Source: Nansenia antarctica (Eukaryota > Chordata > Actinopteri > Argentiniformes > Microstomatidae). From it: a stretch of 64,000 bases of DNA. Location of the stretch: contig OZ022351.1 of NCBI GenBank assembly GCA_963989245.1, positions 11,940,412-12,004,411 on the forward strand. Direction: 5' to 3'. Both the position numbers and the translations under genes were made by a program. Positions 57,641 to 64,000 of the stretch are shown one piece after another. A model generated the notes under the pieces. That model did not search any database and had not been told where the DNA came from. It saw only the letters and a list, made by a program, of their open reading frames with translations. The number at the start of each line of letters is the position of its first letter. Positions within the stretch are counted from its first letter, which is position 1.

Positions 57641-60435
57641 TCATTTTCTGCTGTGTTGGCCACCCAGGGACACACCATCAGACACACACTGAGAGAGGGA
57701 GTGTGGTGCAGATCTTTTGGGCAGTGCACCGCTCCCCTCTTTCACTTTCCCATAGTCATGCTCCCTCCGGACTCTTTTAGGAGGCCGCCCGGTGATCAGT
57801 GCCCGTCTGCCCCCAAGTGGTGTCTTCCAACGAGCCACAGCTGTAGGCTGGACTCCAATCTGCGTGCTTGTTTGCAAGCCTTTTCTTGGTCTCATTTTGA
57901 TACGCTTGGCTGCAGCACCCCTTGTCTTACCGAAAGTGGACAGCGCTGAGATCAGCCCACTGTCTGTAGTAAACTTTTCGTAAGAAGAGACGAGCGATTG
58001 GATGGGGGCTTGGAACGTGTCATCCCGTCTCAGCTTGTCCATCAGTCCGTCAAACATCATTTTGAGGCGATCTCCGAGATGCTGATTGGCTGACGCTTCT
58101 CCAGGTGCGGGGGCTTCTCCAGGTGCGGGGGCTTCTCCAGGTGCGGGGCCAGTTTGCTCTCGGGTGCCTATTTCGCAAGAATACAGTGTTAATATCAGTA
58201 TGTTAATGCAAGCATGGTGTTTTATGCATTTTTCCAATAGGTACACATACAGTATGTATGACGTAAGTATATCATACTGTAAGTGGGCCCACTGTTCAGT
58301 TTAATCAGCTGGCCTGAGGTGGCCTTGAATGTGATAATGTCCTGCTGAAAAATACTCACTTGCATTGAGTTGAGTTTCTTCAAAGTCTTCCTCCCTCTCA
58401 AACTCCAAACCCTTAAACCAGTTGTCTGGTACGTTGAGCTTTCCTTTTTGACAAAGGTACACAGAGTCATGAAGTAAGCAATACTGTTCATTTTTGAGAG
58501 ACTGTGTGTATAATATATCAGGCGAATGGACAAGCAAGCCAAGTACTATACCTGTGGCAATCTCATAAAAGCACTTCCTGCAGTGGATGACATCACTGGA
58601 AAGGAGTGGCTGCCTTGCACGTTGAAGGCCTGCATTACCGCATGCTGGTGCTTGCAGAGAGCCCCATTGTTGCCAACTGGACAGGTGCACATGCCCACAG
58701 AGACATTCACCAGGTACACAGCTTCTCCAGATTCACTGGGAACCGCATAGTTGGATTCATCTTCCTAAAATATGAAAAGAGATGAACGTTGAAGATAATA
58801 TTACAAAAAAATAAGCTCAGGCGTTACAAAATAAACGTAAAATACTTTGTGATCAACATTTTGTCTTTATGTATACATTTTGTTGGTAAATAGCCGTGTA
58901 AGAAGCCCAGCAAGCCTGTGTAAGAAGCCCAGCTGGTCAGTATTGAAAGATCCCTTCAGTGAGTTACAAAACCCCTCAGCTCTACAACCTCTACACCCAC
59001 GACTTCACCCCCGTCCACCCCAGCAACTACATCGTAAAGTTTGCAGACGACACCACCGTGGTGGGATGTATCTCGGGGGGGGACGAGTCGGCGTACAGGG
59101 ATGAGGTAGAGCAACTGAGCAAGCTGTGCAAGGTTAACAACCTGCTGCTAAACAAGTCAAAGACCCAGGAATTCATCGTAGACTTCAGGAGGAAAAAGTC
59201 CGAGATCCAGCCCCTGCTCATCGACGGAGAGAGCGTGGAGAGAGTCTCAACCCTCCGATTCCTGGGACACAACATGCGGGATGACCTGGCCTGGAAGGAC
59301 AACACTAAAGGCACCATCAAGAGGGCACAACAGCGGCTATACACCCTGAGATGCCTCAGGAAACAACACAACAAGCAGGAGATACTGGTGGCCTTCTACC
59401 ACGGCGCAGTGGAGAGCATCCTCACCTTCGGCATCTCCAACTGGTTCTACAGCTGCACAACAGCGGAGAGAAACGAGCTACAGAGAGTCGTGAGAACAGC
59501 ACAGAAGATCACCGGCGCCCCCCTCCCCTCTCTGGAGGAGCTGTACAACACACGCTGTCTCAGGAGGGCCTCCAAGATCTCCAAGGACCCGACCCACCCT
59601 GGGCACGTACACTTTGTCAAGCTGCCCTCGAACAGGAGGTACAGGACCCCGGCCGCTAAGACAAACAGACTGAAGGACTGCTTCTACCACAGGGCCGTCA
59701 AGGCCCTGAACACAGAAAAGGCCTAAGTTCTGGGCCCAGGACAGTCCGGACGGATTGTATGGCAGCTAGTGCTGAGGCACAAACATGTACATTTTCAAGC
59801 CTGCAAACTGTGACACTTTAAAATAATGTGAAAAAAGACTCTTTGTGCAATATGACAACCCTAGTTGACTATCTGTGCAGTATAGTACAGTGGATTGTGT
59901 ACATAGCCTTTATTGATGTAAACCAGCTCCTTACCTTCTTGTGATTTTATGCATCTATGCTTTTTCTAAAATGTGTTTTCTTTTTCCTTTCCTAACACCA
60001 GGGGAGCCACCCCTCCTAAATTTCGTTGTTTGGTACCTGTACTGTAGCAATGACAAATAAAGTCCATTCCATTCCATTCCATTCCATTCCATTCCATTCC
60101 AGCTAATGCTTCTGGGTTCAAAACGCACTGTGGTAGTGACCGTTTTGGGTGTACGCCCTTACATATGCACAAAGAATACACACCTTGACGATTCTGTCAG
60201 GACACACAACGTCTTTGTACTTGGACTCCCGCTTCGCAGTACTCTTATTTGCGGCATCCAGTAGTCTCCTGACATAGTATGCCTCCAGCCTGGTGAAGAT
60301 GAAGTCTACCAGTTGAGTGATGTTGTAGGCCTTCAGCCTGTAGGGAAGGGAATTGAGAACTGAATCGTATCAGAATTATACCTCTGAGAATCACGATACT
60401 ATAAAGGAAAAGATAAGCATTGTAATTCATGGTGC

Positions 60436-60468
<33 letters not shown>

Positions 60469-63400
60469 TCTTTGTGTGTGTGAGAAAGTGTCTGTGTGTG
60501 TGTGTGTGAGAGAGAGAGTGTGTATGTGTGAATGGCATTGCATCCCTACCTGTAGAAGATCCTGTCCTTCAGAACCCTCATGGCACTCTCCACAAAGTTA
60601 TTTGTGTTGTTGCCCCGTGTCGGAAGGCCTGAGCGGAGACAGACAGCCCAGTCCATGCGTCGTGTGAACACTGAGGCCAGATGGTCCCTGTAGCGCTGGT
60701 GTTTCAGTACCGTCGGGTCCTGGAGAGCCTGGTGGTAGGAGGCCTCCAGGTCCTGTGGTGACACGGCGTACACCAGATGTTTAAAGATCTCTAGGAGACG
60801 CTGCCGGTCCCCCTTCGGCACCTGTGATGGAAATGATTGAATGAATGAAATGTTATTTATATAGCGCATTTCATACCCAGAGGCAACACAATGTGCTTCA
60901 CAAAGGAAAGGAGGGGGTGTATAGGCCCCACCCTTTCAGCACCATTTTCCAGGGGGAAGCAAAAAAACTGTTTACCCATGGGGCCAGATAAATAAGTAAG
61001 AAAATATTACTGTATCAAGCTTCTTCATATGTTACACTAGAGCCCACCTAGGCTACGGCTCGATCTATACTAAGGCCTGGTGGAGTGGCGTAACCTAACT
61101 TCCTTTGATATACCGTGGAAGTGTGATTTGCCTGACTGACTCTGCCTGACTCTGTGTGTTACCTGGCTAGGGGACCAGAAAACAGCTTTTAGAATAAAAT
61201 TATATGAATTTCGATGACATACCCCATGGTGAGTGTCCCAGAGCCACCTCCACATGGCCTGCAGCATGTGAAACACGCAGAGGAGGGGAGTGGTCTGAGG
61301 GAAGGCATTTTGTAGTGCCTGTCGCAGGGCTTTGCAGTCGTCAGTCATGACGACCTGTGGGCCTAGTTCTCCTCTTCCATAAAAAGCATCCTCTGGAAGG
61401 ATGGTCATCAGCAACTTGAGTCCTGCTGTGATGGTCCTTTGTGACTCAGAGGTTGTGATGATGACTCCAAGTGGCAGCCCACCTGCAGTCGAATGGGTCA
61501 GCAGGAGAAAGATCCTGCTATTCATGCGGTCACAGTTTCCTGACACAAACAAAAACAAACTTTATTTAGCCATGCAAGTCTTTAAATGACCACTTCCCTC
61601 ATTATCAATCAGCTTTATGTCCTTCAAACCTGAAGAATCCATGAACATCAGTTCTCCACTGTGTTTCCCAAGCCTGTGGACCCTCTTCATTAATGGAGTG
61701 CACACAGCGATGATGGTTTGCCCATCTGTGGTCTCCTCCATCCTCACACAGGTCTCACCCTGCTCCATGTTGTAGGCCTCCAGACGTTGCTGGAGGTTTA
61801 CTATCATAGCGTTCCCAGATGCTGCTCCATACTCCCTCTCAAAAAATTTATAGTATAATCTGTAATGGCAATAAACAACAAATATGTTTCCATCTTTTGT
61901 CCACTGGGAGATGTTACATGCATTAATGCTTACTTGATTATTGTGACTATTTTTGAATATGCTAACGTGAAACTAACCGATAACAAAAGTAGATATCTGG
62001 GCAGATGGACCGATCTGCTGAGGCATATAGGTAAACATCACCCTTCTCCTCCTGAAGGTCGTATTTCAGTGTGTTCAGGGCTGAGGAGGGTGAGTGGCCA
62101 CTCTCAAAGAGCTTCTCCAGTTTCTCCACCGTTTCTTTTGCTACATCGCGCTGCTGTAAGGCCTCGGCACAAGTAAGGCGGTGGTTGTGGGTGTTTTTTA
62201 TGGTGACATGGAAAAACAACCCCTCTTGGTTGTGGCAATCAACAGATCTACAAAATATGGAACGGAAACATGAGCATGTAACCTCGATTAAACTGTATGT
62301 CATGTATATTAATCTCAAAATGATTGTTCCGTTACAGAACAAACCTGGACTTTCGGTTTCGAGAGCGAATGCTTTTTTTAAGCACAAGGTAGAGCCCAGC
62401 TGGACAGTTTGTGTTTTTCTTTGTCTGACTTGTGTGCCATGTGTTGTGTTGGCATCTTAAGTCCACCTTTGAACATAGAAATTCTTAATTAAAGGTCTTA
62501 CCACTTTAACAATTATAAAAACAAGAAAAATTACTTGAATGATCTTACTCTGTAGCTGTTGCGCCGTGCACATTCCTGAGTAGCAGGATACGTTTTGTCC
62601 ACTCTCATGGTCATCTGTGATGACCGTTGGAAGTCCTCCAGCCATGTCTCTACCTCCTCCCTGGTGCTGAGTTGGAGCTTTAAAGAGGCCGTGAAACCTC
62701 CCCGCTCCAGTGGAGTATATGAGCAGATATTATGGCAGTACCCCTCAGGGACAAGTTGCTGTTTAAACACATTAAATGTAAGGTTAGTAAATCAACCATC
62801 ACAAACCAACAAAGACAAATATGTAGGTACATAACTGTAAAAGTGCATTTTGCATAATAAGTCCCCTTTAAAATTTGAGTGGGGCATGTAACACCCTATG
62901 ATGTAATAATTTCCTGATAATGTAATAACACCTGATAATGTAATAAAATGTCCACTTAACTCCATCGAAAATGTAATAAAACCCAATAATGTAATAATTG
63001 ACCAATAATGTAATAAAATAACCTGACTGATATTGTAATAATTTTTTTACTGATAATGTAATACTTGACAGATAATGTAATACTATGTTCATTTTCAATC
63101 CAGAGTTCTACATTTATTTATTTTTTTAATCTAAGACTGTTGTATACACTGGATTTAAGAATCTAGAATCTACTATTACTAGTACTACTTCCGCACCCAC
63201 TGTACATATGCATTCATTCATTCAACACCTACATACACACTTACATGACACCTGACACAAACATAGGCCTACATATCCCCTCATAAATTGTTATTATATC
63301 ACTTTCATCATCTTCCTCTGCACATATGCAAGTCTGTCATTTAACCCAGTAGTCATTCTGTTATTTCAAATCCAGTGTAAATAAGATTCTTAGATTCTTA

Positions 63401-63724
63401 AATCCAGTGTATACAACAGTCTTAGATTCTTAAAAAACAAAATGTGCCCACATGCTGGCTCACTGAAATGGCTGGAACAGACATACACCCACTAAATAAA
63501 CCGTCTGGACCATAGTTCATTTGATCAGTTACACCTGTATTTGGACTGTAAAATGGCTGTTGATATGGGTAGAGGCTAGATCCGATCAACACAACGGACA
63601 CCTAACCCTAACCATTCGATACCTGTGCCTAAACTTAACCGTCCAAACTAAGCCTAACCTCAAGATGCTCCGGTATCCCCAAGTCATCCTGCTTTCCACA
63701 AATATGACACCACTTAATGTTCAT
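57641..63724 (-). CDS. MULE-transposase/SWIM zinc-finger protein, 11 coding exons
   Basis: Minus-strand exons 63724-63659, 62758-62549, 62466-62345, 62247-61978, 61859-61630, 61539-61223, 60821-60550, 60337-60184, 58764-58552, 58501-58360 and 58167-57641 join with GT-AG sites in phase to give 840 residues. In order: WCHICGKQ; a FAR1/WRKY-GCM1-type zinc cluster (CQHNTWHTSQ to NTHNHRL, about 95-150); the MULE DDE core with LMFMDSSG (Asp about 296), VVMTDDCKAL (Asp about 366), LCVFHMLQAMWRWLWD and NNFVESAMRVLKD (Glu about 483); a SWIM finger MCTCPVGNNGALCKHQH (about 573-588); three PAPGEA repeats; and a basic C-terminus. This is the order of Mutator transposases and of host ZSWIM1/3-like proteins. 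No lesion is seen and the introns suggest a host gene, but an element copy is not excluded. The first exon is the least certain. Confidence 0.85.
58976..60110 (+). mobile_element. L2-clade LINE in an intron of the MULE/SWIM gene
   Basis: 5'-truncated at about the CTCTACAACCTCTACACCCA segment. It has an uninterrupted frame from 58959 to 59726 that includes the catalytic FADDT and then FLGHNMRDDLAWKDN. The 3' UTR and (ATTCC)n tail end at about 60110. It is opposite in strand to the host gene and near identical to 45640-46652. Confidence 0.92.
60425..60530. repeat. (GT)n and (GA)n microsatellites in intron
   Basis: GTGTGTGT and GAGAGAGAG runs between exons 6 and 7 of the minus-strand gene (numbered in transcription order, 7 and 8). 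They have no coding value. Confidence 0.9.
60845..60905 (-). repeat. LINE 3'-tail fragment, reversed
   Basis: ATTTATATAGCGCATTTCAT followed by ACACAATGTGCTTCACAAAG is the reversed LINE tail type seen several times in this window. Confidence 0.6.
62890..63085. repeat. Degenerate GATAATGTAATAA tandem repeat
   Basis: The core TGATAATGTAATAA recurs about eleven times at irregular 13-25 base spacing in the first intron of the MULE/SWIM gene. Both strands are poor in any other structure. Confidence 0.85.
63128..63440. repeat. Inverted repeat of about 40-bp arms
   Basis: TCTAAGACTGTTGTATACAC plus TGGATTTAAGAATCTAGA at 63130-63167 is mirrored by TTCTTAAATCCAGTGTATAC and AACAGTCTTAGATTC at 63394-63435. 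It resembles a small MITE. Confidence 0.8.
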
Positions 63725-64000
63725 GGCTGCCTCGATCTTTTCCCTCTCTCGCTCGTCTTTTCCCTCGCTCACTTCTCCTTCAGTAGTCTACCTTAATTGA
63801 TACAAAATGTAAAATGTTAGACATGTTAGAAGGGTGGGGAACAATGAGACTGTTACACTTAGAATGTGTTTTTGAGATTAGATTGCAAGTGGACAGCGAG
63901 AAACATTGCTGTTTAAACTTGTAATATGCGTCTCCAAAAAAGTGTTCCACTGACCACCTCTGTCCACGTGTGTCCAGATGTCATTGACAGTTCAGCCAAG
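63725..64000. other. 5' flank of the MULE/SWIM gene
   Basis: It contains a TC/CG-rich stretch (63738-63780) just before the start codon of the minus-strand gene. No other gene is seen before the window ends. Confidence 0.4.

Overview
The window is nuclear DNA from a ray-finned fish, most likely a teleost. It has vertebrate genes split by GT-AG introns, tRNA-derived SINEs with the fish-type tail (AAAGCGTCTGCTAAATGGC), fish-type L1 and L2 LINEs, Tc1-like relics and many hAT elements with 8-bp target duplications. I cannot name the species. A salmonid-like or pike-like fish would fit, but the sequence does not prove it.

Layout: 1-2.06 kb holds the 5' end of an L1 LINE on the minus strand. At 3.0-9.8 kb is psmc3ip (hop2, plus strand), whose second coding exon is split by a 4.2-kb hAT transposon. 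At 11.75-15.85 kb is mlx (minus strand), complete in seven coding exons and convergent with psmc3ip. These two genes are also neighbours in the human genome. At 17.5-32.8 kb is a recent tandem segmental duplication carrying two copies of lrrc71 (plus strand, 13 coding exons each), with a stray copy of exon 8 upstream and a stray exon 10 plus orphan exon in the first unit. At 32.8-36.5 kb there are repeats only.

From 36.9 to 51.0 kb is a C2H2 zinc-finger gene (minus strand). Its introns hold deeply nested transposons: a Tc1-like element split by a hAT element and a Harbinger-type element; a LINE with an internal minisatellite, an inserted L2 and an inserted MITE; and a triple-nested hAT stack. 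At 52-56 kb are promoter-like DNA, a GC-rich inverted-repeat element and an autonomous-type hAT with further insertions. At 57.6-63.7 kb is an 11-coding-exon minus-strand gene. It encodes a FAR1-type zinc cluster, a Mutator-like (MULE) transposase core with an apparently intact DDE triad, and a SWIM zinc finger.

The genes do not form one pathway: psmc3ip acts in meiotic recombination, mlx in glucose- and nutrient-responsive transcription, lrrc71 is poorly characterised, and the other two look like DNA-binding proteins. The points most worth following are the hAT insertion inside the hop2 reading frame together with a second phase defect in the same gene, the intron-rich MULE/SWIM gene, and the lrrc71 duplication with copy-specific insertions.
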